33,270 nucleotides of DNA, taken from the NCBI GenBank assembly GCA_902593405.1, contig CACJIB010000013.1, forward strand, positions 1 through 33,270, written 5' to 3'. Shown in pieces: positions 12,443 to 20,928 of this stretch (position 1 is its first letter; each line of letters begins with the position of its first letter). Source of the stretch: an uncultured Pelagibacteraceae bacterium. GTDB taxonomy: Bacteria; Pseudomonadota; Alphaproteobacteria; Pelagibacterales; Pelagibacteraceae. The position numbers and the translations under genes were made by a program. Below the pieces are notes generated by a model. It ran no database searches. It had not been told where the DNA came from and was given only the letters and a program-made list of their open reading frames with translations.

Positions 12443-13351
12443 TTAAATTTTTTTCAAAAAATTATTTAGGTCTTGTGGCTTTAATTTCGTCCAGCTCATC
12501 ATATTGCCTCTAGCCCAAGTACTTTGTCTTTTGGCGTATTGTCTAGTTTTTATGGCTATTTTTTCTTTAGTATCATTCAAATCTTTTTGTTTTTTTAAAT
12601 ATTGTCTAATTTCATTAATTCCAATAGCCTTGTTAGCGCTTTTATCTTTTCTAACCCTTAGCTTTATGAAATCTTTTACTTCTTTTATTGCTCCATTTCC
12701 TATCATCTCCCTTGTTCTTAAATTGATACGCTCAATTAGCTCTTGTCTAGGATAATCAACGTAAACTTTAAAGAAATCATCTTCCATGAAATTTGATTTT
12801 GTGTTTTTAAACCATTCATGTATAGATTTTTTTGTAAACTTTTTTACTTCATAAGCTCTAATAGATCTTTGTGTATCTGTAGAGTTTATTTTTCCTATTG
12901 AAGATGGATCTAATTTTAAAAGTTTTTCATAAAACTTCTTTTGTCCAAGTTGTTTTTGTAAATCTCTGATTTGATTTCTTAATTTTAATGAAATATTTGG
13001 GATTTTAACTAAACCATCAGTTAAAGCTTTAAAGTACAAACCTGTGCCTCCAACAAGTATCGGGGTTTTTTTTCTTTTTTTAACTTCCCTAATTTTTTTA
13101 ATAACCAACTTCAACCAATCACCTGTAGAAAAGTTTTTTGTAACATTATGAAAACCATACAAATGATGTTTTATTTTCTGGTATTTTTTTGGATCTGGTC
13201 TAGCTGATAAAATTTTAAGCTGTTTGTATACTTGCATACTGTCCGCATTAATAATTTCTCCATTAACTTTTTTTGCAACTTTAATTGCAAAACTTGATTT
13301 TCCTGATGCTGTGGGTCCTGATATTAATATAATCTTGGATTTTAAATCCAT
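12443..13351 (-). CDS. miaA: tRNA dimethylallyltransferase
   Basis: MiaA adds a dimethylallyl group to A37 of tRNAs that read codons starting with U. The 302-residue protein begins with the P-loop SGPTASGKSSFA (about residues 10-20). DSMQVYKQLKILSARP (the DxxQVY switch) follows, then VGGTGLYFKALTDGL near residue 100. The C-terminal AIGINEIRQYL and RQYAKRQSTWARG motif binds tRNA. Length is typical. It lies 2 bases after the protease gene and 52 bases before ilvB, so it ends the hflK-hflC-DUF2065-protease-miaA run. Confidence 0.97.
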   Translation of the reverse strand: MDLKSKIILISGPTASGKSSFAIKVAKKVNGEIINADSMQVYKQLKILSARPDPKKYQKIKHHLYGFHNVTKNFSTGDWLKLVIKKIREVKKRKKTPILVGGTGLYFKALTDGLVKIPNISLKLRNQIRDLQKQLGQKKFYEKLLKLDPSSIGKINSTDTQRSIRAYEVKKFTKKSIHEWFKNTKSNFMEDDFFKVYVDYPRQELIERINLRTREMIGNGAIKEVKDFIKLRVRKDKSANKAIGINEIRQYLKKQKDLNDTKEKIAIKTRQYAKRQSTWARGNMMSWTKLKPQDLNNFLKKI

Positions 13352-13353
13352 GA

Positions 13354-14769
13354 TCAGTCTAGCTTAACACCTATGTATCTTCGTTGATTTTGATTGTTGT
13401 AAATAGCAAGTAAAACTGTTTTTTGATTTGAATTTAGAACTTCCTTTGTAATATTTCTTAAGTCATCGGCTGATCTAATTTTTTTCTTCTGTGCTTCAAC
13501 AATAATGCTGTTAAGTTCTATCGAATTTACTAGAGGGCTGTTGTTTGCAATTTTTGTTATCACAAGTCCCGTTGTCTGATTTGGTAAATTTCTATTTTTA
13601 ATATCTTCTTTAGTTAATTGTCTTACTGCTATTCTTAAACTCTCAATGATATCTTCATTATTTTGTTCTTGAGTTTCTCGATTTTTACCTATTTTAAAAT
13701 CATCTGAAGTTTCTAATCTTCCTAAAACAACATCTTTAATTATTTCTTTTTTGTCTCTCCAAACTTTAACTTCTACTTTTTTTCCAACTTCTGTCCGTGC
13801 TACAATAGCTGGAAGTTCTTTCATTTGATTTATTTTTTCTCCATTAAATTCTAAAATAATATCACCAGCTTGTATTCCTGCTTTTTCTGAAGGACTGTTT
13901 TCAGCAACACTAGCAACTAATGCTCCTCTTGCTTTGTCTAATTTTTCAACTTCAGCAATTTCTTTTGTTACATCTTGAATTCTAACTCCTAACCATCCTC
14001 TTTTTGTTTCGCCAAATTCTATAAGTTGTTTAATAACTCTTTGCGCACTATTTGAAGGAATGGAAAATCCTATTCCTACATTTCCACTTCTCCCAAGTAT
14101 AGCTGTATTTATACCAACAACATTCCCCTGCATATCAAATAGAGGACCACCAGAATTTCCTGAATTTATCGAAGCATCTGTTTGAATAAAATCTTCATAT
14201 CGTGATAAACCAATTGATCTATTTCTAGCTGAAATAATTCCAGCAGTAACAGTTCCACCTAAACCAAATGGATTTCCAATTGCTAAAACCCAATCACCAA
14301 TTCTTGCTTTGTCAGAGTCGCCAAATGCTACAGGGATAAACTTTTCATCTGTTTCTAATTTTAAAACAGCAATATCCATAAGTGGGTCAGCGCCAAGAAC
14401 CTTAGCTTTAAATTCCTTGTCTCCATACACTCTTACAATAATATCGTCGGCATCTTGGATAACGTGATTATTCGTAACCACAATTCCTTTCTCATCTATT
14501 ATAAACCCAGAACCCAAAGCAGCTGATTGTCTTTCCTGAGGTGTCCCAAATTCTTTAAACATATCCTCAAAAGGAGACCCTGGAGGAAATTGAAAAGGAA
14601 AAGGATTAGAATTTGTTGTGATAGTGGTTGTTGTAGAAATGTTTACAACAGATGGCATTAATTTTTCAGCAAGATCTGCAAAGGAAGCAGGAACTGGTTT
14701 AGAATTCACATTCAATGAAAAAGTAAATGAAATAACTAGCGTTAAGAATATTAGTTTAATCTTATTCAT
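13354..14769 (-). CDS. Periplasmic Do-type serine protease (DegP/DegQ family)
   Basis: The 471-residue protein carries an N-terminal signal peptide (about residues 1-23) and a trypsin-like domain. The catalytic triad is His102 in VTNNHVI, Asp132 in DPLMDIAVLKLE and Ser206 in GNSGGPLFD. Two PDZ domains follow, the first near residues 250-345 (WLGVRIQDV, SPSEKAGIQAGDIIL) and a more divergent second one near 380-465. It degrades or refolds damaged envelope proteins. The position next to hflK-hflC suggests shared envelope quality control. DegP, DegQ and MucD cannot be told apart here. Confidence 0.95.
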   Translation of the reverse strand: MNKIKLIFLTLVISFTFSLNVNSKPVPASFADLAEKLMPSVVNISTTTTITTNSNPFPFQFPPGSPFEDMFKEFGTPQERQSAALGSGFIIDEKGIVVTNNHVIQDADDIIVRVYGDKEFKAKVLGADPLMDIAVLKLETDEKFIPVAFGDSDKARIGDWVLAIGNPFGLGGTVTAGIISARNRSIGLSRYEDFIQTDASINSGNSGGPLFDMQGNVVGINTAILGRSGNVGIGFSIPSNSAQRVIKQLIEFGETKRGWLGVRIQDVTKEIAEVEKLDKARGALVASVAENSPSEKAGIQAGDIILEFNGEKINQMKELPAIVARTEVGKKVEVKVWRDKKEIIKDVVLGRLETSDDFKIGKNRETQEQNNEDIIESLRIAVRQLTKEDIKNRNLPNQTTGLVITKIANNSPLVNSIELNSIIVEAQKKKIRSADDLRNITKEVLNSNQKTVLLAIYNNQNQRRYIGVKLD

Positions 14770-14770
14770 A

Positions 14771-14956
14771 TTAGCTCTTAATAAAATAAATAATTATAAA
14801 ACCTATTAGTGCAAAAATAAGTCCACCTGATCTAAGCTGACTATCTTTAACAAGTTCTAATTTTTTCAACATATTTTTCATTTTTGCCGGAAATAAGGCG
14901 TACAAAATTCCTTCAATAAATAAGAAAAGACCAAAAGCTATAACTAGCTCACGCAT
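14771..14956 (-). CDS. DUF2065 (YjeT-like) small membrane protein
   Basis: A 61-residue protein with two membrane helices: about residues 3-22 (ELVIAFGLFLFIEGILYALF) and 45-60 (LIFALIGFIIIYFI), joined by a basic loop. FPAKMKNML and LRSGGLIFALIG are characteristic of DUF2065/YjeT. These proteins often sit beside hflC, as here (7 bases after hflC, 1 base before the protease gene). Its biochemical role is unknown. Confidence 0.85.
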   Translation of the reverse strand: MRELVIAFGLFLFIEGILYALFPAKMKNMLKKLELVKDSQLRSGGLIFALIGFIIIYFIKS

Positions 14957-14963
14957 TTAAGGA

Positions 14964-15836
14964 TTATTGTTGGATTTCAGGTTTTATGTTCCCAAAAAAT
15001 TTAAAAAATTCACTATCAGGTGATAAAATTAGAGAGGTTTCACCACCAATAAGAGCTTTTTCATATGCTTGCATAGCTCTATAAAAAGCAAAAAATTCTG
15101 GATCTTGACCAAAAGCATCAGCAAATATTTTATTTCTTTCTCCATCACCTTCACCTTTCATAATCTCAGATTGTTTTTGAGCATCTGCTAAAATTACAGT
15201 AACTTCTTTATCAGCCGTTGATGTAATAGTGACAGCCATCTCTGCTCCTTTCGCTCTAAATTCTTTTGCTTCTCTTTCCCTTTCAGTCTGCATTCTTCTG
15301 TAAATTGCATCACTGTTTGCTTGGGGTAGATCTGCTCTTTTAATTCTAACATCAACAATATTAATTCCAAAATTTTGTGCTTCGTTATTAACACCTTCTT
15401 TGATTAGAGCCATTTGCTTAGATCTATCTTTAGATAATAATGTTTGTAATTCCTCTTGACCTAATACATTTCTTATTCTTGAATTTATAATTGTAGATAA
15501 TCTTGATCTTGCAACTCTTTCATTTCCAACTGAAATATAAAACTTCAGTGGATCAACGATTTGAAATCTTGCAAATGCGTCCACTATAAGACGTTTCTGA
15601 TCTGATGCAATAACCTCTTCAGGTGGAGCATCTAAATTTAAAATTCTTTTATCTAAATAAACAACGTTTTGAATAAATGGAATTTTAAAATTTAAACCTG
15701 GTTTCATGATAATTCTTTTTGGATCACCAAATTGAAGAATAATTGCTTGATTAACCTCTTTGACTATAATTATTGATAAAAAGGCCACAACTCCAATTGC
15801 AACTAATACACCTGCTAATATTTTTCCAGCTTTCAT
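14964..15836 (-). CDS. hflC: HflC, SPFH-domain modulator of FtsH protease
   Basis: A 290-residue protein with an N-terminal signal-anchor at about residues 7-25, then an SPFH/band-7 domain. Family hallmarks are QAIILQFGDPKRI, KPGLNFKIPFIQNVVYLDKR and the helical end AEMAVTITSTADKEVTVILA. HflC forms with HflK a large periplasmic cage around FtsH and controls turnover of membrane proteins. It begins 1 base after hflK stops. Length is slightly shorter than the E. coli protein but normal for the family. Confidence 0.95.
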   Translation of the reverse strand: MKAGKILAGVLVAIGVVAFLSIIIVKEVNQAIILQFGDPKRIIMKPGLNFKIPFIQNVVYLDKRILNLDAPPEEVIASDQKRLIVDAFARFQIVDPLKFYISVGNERVARSRLSTIINSRIRNVLGQEELQTLLSKDRSKQMALIKEGVNNEAQNFGINIVDVRIKRADLPQANSDAIYRRMQTEREREAKEFRAKGAEMAVTITSTADKEVTVILADAQKQSEIMKGEGDGERNKIFADAFGQDPEFFAFYRAMQAYEKALIGGETSLILSPDSEFFKFFGNIKPEIQQ

Positions 15837-15837
15837 T

Positions 15838-16938
15838 TTAATTCGTCGCTTTCTTTTTTAACTCAGGTAATGGTAAATACGGAACTACTCCTGAACCTGC
15901 ATTTTTTTCTATAATTACTTTATCTATATCAGCTAAAACTTTTTCCATAGTTTCCAGATACATTCTCTCTTGAGTAACTGCTTTTGCGTTTTTATACTCA
16001 TTGTAGATAGCTATAAATCTGCTTGCTTCACCCTCAGCTTTTGCAACAACTTCCTTTTTATATGCTTCAGCTGCTTGTAAAATTTTTTGCGCTTCCCCTC
16101 GTGCTCTTGGAATAACATCATTTGCATAAGCTTCAGCTTCATTTTTAGATCTTTCCATGTCTGCTCTCGCAGCTTGTACATCTCTAAATGCATCAATTAC
16201 TTGATCTGGTGGGTCAGCTTTTTGAGTTTGAACTTGTGTAATTTGAATTCCACTTTCGTAATCATCTAAAATAGTTTGAATAATTTCTTGAGTTTCAAGC
16301 TCAATTTTAGATCTTCCCTCTGTTAAGATTGGTTGGATATCACTTTTAGCTATCACCTCTCTCATTGCAGTTTCAGCAGCTGCTTTAACCGTACCTTCTG
16401 GGTCTTGAATTTTAAATAAAAAATTACCAGCATCTTTGATTACCCAGAATACTGAAAAGTCTATATTAACTATATTTTCATCTCCAGTTAACATTAAGCT
16501 TTCCTGTGGAACATCAGCAACACCCCCACCTGTAGAAAAACCACTGTCTCTCTCAGATCTAAATCCTATGTCCATTCTATTAACCTTAGTGACTTTCGGT
16601 GTTTGAACTGTTTCAACAGGAAAAGGTATATGATAGTTCAAACCAGGCTGTGTAGTTTTTACAAACTTACCAAATCTTAATACAACACCTTGTTCATCTG
16701 GCAATACTCTATAAAGTCCACTTGCTAACCATACAAAAACTAAAACTAATAAAATTAGACTTATTGATTTTCCTCCTGAAGTTTTTCCACCAGGTAAAAA
16801 TCTTTTAATTTTATCTTGCAGATCTCTAATTAATTCGTCGACATTTGGCGGTGTAGGACCTCTACCTGATCCATTACCACTACCACCTCCACCAGGAGGT
16901 GCTCCCCAAGGACTTTGACCTTTAAAATCATCTGACAT
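15838..16938 (-). CDS. hflK: HflK, SPFH-domain partner of HflC
   Basis: The 366-residue protein starts with a Gly/Pro-rich cytoplasmic stretch (SPWGAPPGGGGSGNGSGRG), typical of HflK. A membrane helix follows at about residues 60-80 (ISLILLVLVFVWLASGLYRV), then the SPFH domain (DEQGVVLRFGKFV, PGLNYHIPFPVETV). A long helical region ends the protein (AYANDVIPRARGEAQKILQA). It partners HflC. No ribosome-binding site is seen; a promoter-like pair lies 7 bases before the ATG. It is the first gene of the operon and is divergent from mrp. Confidence 0.95.
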   Translation of the reverse strand: MSDDFKGQSPWGAPPGGGGSGNGSGRGPTPPNVDELIRDLQDKIKRFLPGGKTSGGKSISLILLVLVFVWLASGLYRVLPDEQGVVLRFGKFVKTTQPGLNYHIPFPVETVQTPKVTKVNRMDIGFRSERDSGFSTGGGVADVPQESLMLTGDENIVNIDFSVFWVIKDAGNFLFKIQDPEGTVKAAAETAMREVIAKSDIQPILTEGRSKIELETQEIIQTILDDYESGIQITQVQTQKADPPDQVIDAFRDVQAARADMERSKNEAEAYANDVIPRARGEAQKILQAAEAYKKEVVAKAEGEASRFIAIYNEYKNAKAVTQERMYLETMEKVLADIDKVIIEKNAGSGVVPYLPLPELKKKATN

Positions 16939-16945
16939 ATGCCAA

Positions 16946-16975
16946 AGTATATAGTGTCTTTATTGCAAAAAACAA
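16946..16975 (-). promoter_or_regulatory. Candidate promoter for hflK operon, possibly leaderless
   Basis: On the minus strand TTGTTT (16975-16970) and TATACT (16951-16946) are 18 bases apart, and the hflK ATG begins 7 bases after the -10 box. The expected start point is 0-2 bases before the ATG. The same geometry is seen before ilvB. Confidence 0.35.
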
Positions 16976-16989
16976 GTAATGATACTTTT

Positions 16990-17814
16990 ATGACTGATAA
17001 AAAACCTGAACTTAGTGCCGCAATGAAAAGTAAGCTAGAACCTAAAAAATTCAATAAGAATCCTATTCTTGGAACTAAGTTTACAATTGCAATATCTAGT
17101 GCAAAAGGTGGTGTTGGAAAATCTACATTTGCAACGAATCTTGCTTTAGCTTTGAAAAAAGTTGGATGCAAAGTTGGTCTTTTAGATGCAGATATTTATG
17201 GTCCATCAATTCCTAAAATGTTCGATATTAATGAAAAACCAAAAAGTGATGGTCAAAAATTAGATCCAATTACAAAATATGACATTCAGTGTATGTCGAT
17301 TGGTTTTTTAGCTGATCAACAAACTCCAATGATATGGCGTGGTCCTATGGTGACAAGTGCAATTAAAACTTTTACTCAGAAAGTAAATTGGAAAGATTTA
17401 GATTTTATTATTGTTGATATGCCACCAGGAACTGGTGATACTCAACTTACATTTTCTCAAGAAATAAAAATGGATGGTGCAATAATTGTAAGTACACCTC
17501 AAGAAGTGGCTCTTTTAGATGTTAAAAGAGGTATTAAAATGTTTGATAAACTTGGAGTTAAAATTTTAGGTTTAGTTGATAACATGAGTTTTTTCATTGG
17601 AGACGATGGAAAAAAATATAAAATTTTTGGGGAAGGTGGGGTTAAAAAAACTGCAGAAGAATTCCAAAAAGAGTTTTTGGGTGAAATTCCAATTAATCCA
17701 GAAGTTGGTAAAAATGGAGATGAAGGAAAGCCAATTGTAGAGGCTAGCCCTGAACATGAAATTTCTAAGATATATTTTAATTTTGCTGAAAAAATTAAAT
17801 CAACTTATCTTTAA
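16990..17814 (+). CDS. Mrp/ApbC-type iron-sulfur carrier P-loop ATPase (short form)
   Basis: This 274-residue MinD/ParA-like ATPase has the deviant Walker [16 protein letters not shown] (about residues 36-50), then [14 protein letters not shown] and the Walker B region [30 protein letters not shown] is specific to Mrp/ApbC. The family carries Fe-S clusters to targets. Two oddities are visible. The N-terminal MIP18-like domain is missing, and the CxxC that normally follows NMS is replaced by [17 protein letters not shown]. The ATG at 16990 is preferred to one at 16939, which abuts hflK. Its stop overlaps the thyX 3' end by 20 bases. Confidence 0.88.
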   Translation: MTDKKPELSAAMKSKLEPKKFNKNPILGTKFTIAISSAKGGVGKSTFATNLALALKKVGCKVGLLDADIYGPSIPKMFDINEKPKSDGQKLDPITKYDIQCMSIGFLADQQTPMIWRGPMVTSAIKTFTQKVNWKDLDFIIVDMPPGTGDTQLTFSQEIKMDGAIIVSTPQEVALLDVKRGIKMFDKLGVKILGLVDNMSFFIGDDGKKYKIFGEGGVKKTAEEFQKEFLGEIPINPEVGKNGDEGKPIVEASPEHEISKIYFNFAEKIKSTYL

Positions 17815-18742
17815 GATCAAAAGCAGTCATTAATTCATTCCACTCTCTTTTAGACAGTCCAGAGTTTTCAACATCTACATTTTCGCCTTTAATAAATTTT
17901 TGAATAATTAACTTTCCTTTTGTAGAAACCTCCGTTCCACCAACTCTATAATCCATAAAAGCTTCATAAGTTATAGGAACCCATTTTTTTACCGTATCTA
18001 ACATTATATCAGCGTAGACTCTAATTTCATATTGAGCATGACTATCAGCTCTTAATCTTAAAAAGTTCATTAAATTTAATAAATCAGTTTTCCAATACCA
18101 TTGAGTATAGGTATTTAATGTTAAATTCATTCTTGCAAGTTCTCTTGCTAAACCTTTTTTATTTTCATCAATAGTTGATCCATCAAATCTTTCATTTAGC
18201 ATAGTCTCGTAATTATCATAAGTTCTTTCCGCATCACTTTTTAAAAGTTCTAAAACTTCCTCTGCCTGTTTTCCTTCTAAGACATCTCCTCTACCCTGTC
18301 TGTTACTAGTTGATTGAGCAGCTAAATTTTCTTGTGATGGCAAGTAAAATTCTTTATCTAAAATTGAATATCTAGCAGAATATTCATTAACATTTGCAGT
18401 TCTATGTCTAATCCATTGTCTTGCAATAAATATTGGAAGCTTAACATGATATTTAATTTCACACATTTCGAATGGAGTGCTGTGCCAATGCCTCATCAAA
18501 TATTTTATTAAACCTTTATCAGTTGAAACTTGTTTGGTGCCTTTTCCGTACGATACTCTTGCTGATTGAACTATGGATGTGTCATCACCCATATAGTCAA
18601 CAACTCTTACAAAACCATGATCTAAAGCTGGAATTGCTTCATATAGGATTTTTTCAAGGTCAGGAGCAGTAACTCTTTTTGTTTGATTACTTTGAGATTG
18701 TTGATTTTTTATTTCTTCTTGTTGTTCTTTAGTTAATTTCAT
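17795..18742 (-). CDS. thyX: Flavin-dependent thymidylate synthase
   Basis: ThyX methylates dUMP to dTMP using FAD, NADPH and methylene-tetrahydrofolate. The ThyX signature [15 protein letters not shown] (residues 112-126) is intact, and HSTPFEM at about 87 is the usual substrate-site motif. The start is set at [10 protein letters not shown] (18742). A longer frame to 18865 exists only because it runs antisense through the tmRNA acceptor piece. The 315-residue length includes a charged N-terminal extension. It is convergent with mrp and divergent from ssrA. Use of ThyX instead of ThyA fits small free-living marine genomes. Confidence 0.96.
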   Translation of the reverse strand: MKLTKEQQEEIKNQQSQSNQTKRVTAPDLEKILYEAIPALDHGFVRVVDYMGDDTSIVQSARVSYGKGTKQVSTDKGLIKYLMRHWHSTPFEMCEIKYHVKLPIFIARQWIRHRTANVNEYSARYSILDKEFYLPSQENLAAQSTSNRQGRGDVLEGKQAEEVLELLKSDAERTYDNYETMLNERFDGSTIDENKKGLARELARMNLTLNTYTQWYWKTDLLNLMNFLRLRADSHAQYEIRVYADIMLDTVKKWVPITYEAFMDYRVGGTEVSTKGKLIIQKFIKGENVDVENSGLSKREWNELMTAFDLKDKLI

Positions 18743-18750
18743 GATTGTTA

Positions 18751-18778
18751 TTGAATCTGTTGTAATTACTTTTATATT
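18751..18778 (+). promoter_or_regulatory. Candidate ssrA promoter
   Basis: TTGAAT (18751-18756) and TATATT (18773-18778) are separated by 16 bases. The expected start is near 18784, exactly where the first tmRNA hairpin (GTTGG-TTTT-CCAAC) begins. The promoter lies in the 41-base gap between the divergent thyX and ssrA. Confidence 0.5.
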
Positions 18779-18783
18779 AATAA

Positions 18784-19050
18784 TGTTGGTTTTCCAACTA
18801 CGACGATAAACGAATTTCGTAATAACCATTGCGGACGTGGGGGCAGTACCCACCACCTCCACCATTACAACTTATGGGGGTGAACTAGATTCGACGGGTG
18901 ACTAAAGGCTATTCTTTCGTTCGGGATTGTTCCACCGTAACGGGCTAATTTATAATTGCTAACGAAAGTTACGCACTTGCTGCCTAATTAACTTAGTTAA
19001 TTAAGCAAACGGGGTCCGGGGCACCTGGCAACAGAACGCCCCTACTTTAA
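18784..19050 (+). ncRNA. ssrA: Two-piece (circularly permuted) tmRNA
   Basis: The acceptor piece comes first (about 18784-18863). It has a T-arm GTGGG-GGCAGTA-CCCAC, acceptor strand CACCTCC (18853-18859), discriminator A and encoded CCA (18861-18863). After an 11-base spacer the coding piece begins GGGGGTG (18875-18881), which pairs with the acceptor strand through seven pairs. The conserved AGATTCGACGGG follows. The tag frame at 18958-18987 reads ANESYALAA and stop, ending in the usual ALAA degron. The piece ends with a GGGGC/GCCCC hairpin (19018-19022 with 19038-19042). This permuted layout is typical of alphaproteobacteria. tmRNA rescues stalled ribosomes with SmpB. The exact mature 3' end is uncertain. 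Confidence 0.93.
19031..19042. repeat. attL core, direct repeat ACAGAACGCCCC
   Basis: The 12-base sequence is identical to 29415-29426 at the other end of the element. It forms the 3' arm of the terminal hairpin of the tmRNA coding piece, so insertion leaves the gene functional. Beyond it the element supplies TACTTTAATTTAGAA, similar to the CTATTTAATTTAATT that follows the right copy. Confidence 0.85.
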
Positions 19051-19091
19051 TTTAGAATTGTTGTATATCAACAAACCTTAACTAAATTCCT

Positions 19092-19125
19092 CTACGAAGT
19101 TTTCTACGAAGTTTCTACGAAGTTT
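19092..19125 (+). repeat. Three tandem CTACGAAGTTT repeats near attL (candidate integrase arm sites)
   Basis: Exact copies start at 19092, 19104 and 19115, about 50-83 bases inside the attL core. The same motif recurs near attR at 29345 and 29356. Short direct repeats at both ends of an element with a lambda-type integrase are expected for arm-type binding sites. They are too short and too close together to be a CRISPR. Confidence 0.6.
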
Positions 19126-19268
19126 TGAAACGAAAATAAGACACATAGAGAAGTCTTAAATTCAAAGATGATACACACTACTTATTTTGATGAAGACTTA
19201 ATCCTCGTTCAAATTTGATAGGTTTGCCAACTATAACATTTTAGTTCTTAAAGTGAGATTTCGATAAT

Positions 19269-20000
19269 TTATTGTGAAAGATAATTTCTACCTACAATTT
19301 TACCAGAATTTGAGATTTTAAACATTCTAGATAGTTGAATTTTAGTAATGTGTTTTGTTAATTTAAGTTTATTCAAGTAATTGTATTTTATAGAGTTCAA
19401 TCCTCTTCGATTGTATGTTGTCGTTCCTAGTTTTCTTCTTTTAGATATTTTCTCACCACTTCTTCCAATACCTATTCCTTGCGTATAAGTTTTTAAAAAT
19501 ATTTGTGTGAATTTTTTATCAGATAAGTGTCTTGAAGAATTTTCTACCTCTTCATCATCACAATAACTAATATCAGTATAGATTGAGTGTGTTGTTTGTA
19601 ATTTTAAATCCTTTTGTTTATAGAAAGTAAATGAATACCAATAATGTGTGACCGTTCTATTTTTTAATTCATATGTTTCTGTTTTCTCTAATCTATATGA
19701 TTTTATCCATAGTTTTTTTACAATAAGTCTAGATTTGCCTGTAAGATAAACATAGGCATATTTCATCTTGTCATAATCGATTTTATCTTTAGCGATATTG
19801 TAATTAGTAATTTTATTAGTTTTTGTTTTTGAACTATAAAAATATTTCCAAAAATTCTCTAATCTATATTGTAGAATTACAGAATTACCTTTTCTTACTT
19901 TAACATAATTAGAAGTTTTAAATCTGCCACTACCTTTAGGTTTTTCTATTCTTATTGGTGTCTTTCTTCTAATTTTTATCCATTGTGTTTTGATTTTCAT
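19269..20000 (-). CDS. Unknown basic protein, second of a two-gene unit
   Basis: A 243-residue protein I do not recognise. It is rich in Lys, Arg, Tyr and Thr. The middle has alternating hydrophobic and polar residues (YAYVYLTGKSRLIVKKLWIK, HYWYSFTFYKQ), suggesting beta strands. A short acidic patch (YCDDEEVENSS) lies near residue 150. The C-terminus (KLKLTKHITKIQLSRMFKIS) could be a helix-turn-helix. There is no signal peptide or membrane segment. Its ATG directly follows the stop of the upstream gene (TAG then ATG, no gap), so the two are translationally coupled and probably work together. A nucleic-acid-binding or replication role is possible but unproven. Confidence 0.75.
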   Translation of the reverse strand: MKIKTQWIKIRRKTPIRIEKPKGSGRFKTSNYVKVRKGNSVILQYRLENFWKYFYSSKTKTNKITNYNIAKDKIDYDKMKYAYVYLTGKSRLIVKKLWIKSYRLEKTETYELKNRTVTHYWYSFTFYKQKDLKLQTTHSIYTDISYCDDEEVENSSRHLSDKKFTQIFLKTYTQGIGIGRSGEKISKRRKLGTTTYNRRGLNSIKYNYLNKLKLTKHITKIQLSRMFKISNSGKIVGRNYLSQ

Positions 20001-20708
20001 CTAAAGAGTATTTTTAGGAAATATACCTTTTGAAAGATTTACAATTAAATTTTTAGCAGAAACATAGGCAAGTTGAACTTGTCTAAATCCACCATAACCA
20101 ACTTGTCTTGCTATTTCAGAATTGTTTAATGTCTTTAAACTGCCTTGCCATTTGAAGTCTTTATTCTTCCTTAACCATACTTGATACAATGTATTAAGTT
20201 CTTTATGTTTAACGGGTCGATAGAATGATATTGCTCTCTTTTTTTCAATATTAGGAATTTTGTGTATCTGTTTTAACTTGTCTAATTCGGTGTCTATCTC
20301 AACTCTATTTTTAGATAATGGTATTTGAACGGTAAAGTAATTATCATCTTGAATGAAGTCTTTTGGTGTCTTCACATATCTAATAGTAAAGTCACCAAAT
20401 AGATGAATGTATTTGTTAAACATCTTATTCAAATAATTAAACATCTCTTTATCACTCATTTTCAAGTGGTGTTTCATCGATTTAATCTCTTTTAAATCAA
20501 TCTCTTTCCAACCAGTAATTTTAATCTTATGTTTAGTAGAACTTTTCTGTCTATTCTTATTTGCTTGATTAAACTCAATAGAACTACCTTCTAAATCTAC
20601 GCAAACCTTTAACCATTGAAAGAACCACCAAATATCTTTCTTTCCATACTGAATTTTAGACAATGATTTGTCTTTATTTACTTTGATAGTTCTACTTTTG
20701 ATAGACAT
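20001..20708 (-). CDS. Unknown basic protein with C-terminal helix-turn-helix-like segment
   Basis: A 235-residue cytoplasmic protein without a family I can name. The N-terminal half holds an aromatic stretch (KDIWWFFQWLKVCVDLEG) and a Lys-rich region. The C-terminus has TLNNSEIARQVGYGGFRQVQ, which reads like a helix-turn-helix recognition unit. No ribosome-binding site precedes the ATG at 20708. A promoter-like pair ends 6 bases before it, so the message may be leaderless. It is the first gene of the leftward unit and diverges from the structured RNA region. In a satellite-type element this position often holds replication or regulatory genes; here that is only a guess. Confidence 0.75.
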   Translation of the reverse strand: MSIKSRTIKVNKDKSLSKIQYGKKDIWWFFQWLKVCVDLEGSSIEFNQANKNRQKSSTKHKIKITGWKEIDLKEIKSMKHHLKMSDKEMFNYLNKMFNKYIHLFGDFTIRYVKTPKDFIQDDNYFTVQIPLSKNRVEIDTELDKLKQIHKIPNIEKKRAISFYRPVKHKELNTLYQVWLRKNKDFKWQGSLKTLNNSEIARQVGYGGFRQVQLAYVSAKNLIVNLSKGIFPKNTL

Positions 20709-20714
20709 ATACGC

Positions 20715-20742
20715 AATATACAGACAGGGATAATCAAATCAA
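20715..20742 (-). promoter_or_regulatory. Candidate promoter for the leftward two-gene unit
   Basis: On the minus strand TTGATT (20742-20737) and TATATT (20720-20715) are 16 bases apart, and the ATG begins 6 bases further on. Just upstream, an inverted repeat ACTACGA/TCGTAGT (about 20742-20786) and the palindrome TGCGTA-GA-TACGCA (20796-20809) could be operators. The motif TCATCGTA at 20777-20784 recurs in the other divergent promoter region of the element. Confidence 0.45.
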
Positions 20743-20928
20743 CTACGAATAGTCAATAACACACGAGTATAACTGCTCATCGTAGTTTTCTTATTTGCGT
20801 AGATACGCAGATGTATAAATACTTTTATATAGTTTTGTAGAGTTTGTTTTAAATAGACAAAAATAGAGTATCTCTTGTGGTTTAAAGACAGACATTTATG
20901 GGATTAAAATTTTTATTATATCAAGTTT

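Noticed and set aside
16830-17171. 113-residue minus-strand open frame
   Set aside because: It lies antisense to mrp and overlaps hflK in another frame; both of those are clear family members.
18743-18865. N-terminal extension of thyX in the same frame
   Set aside because: The extension runs antisense through the tmRNA acceptor piece and has no ribosome site; the start at 18742 gives a normal ThyX.
19092-19125. Tandem short repeats as a CRISPR array
   Set aside because: Repeat units are 11-12 bases with no spacers, no cas genes are present, and similar repeats flank the other att site.
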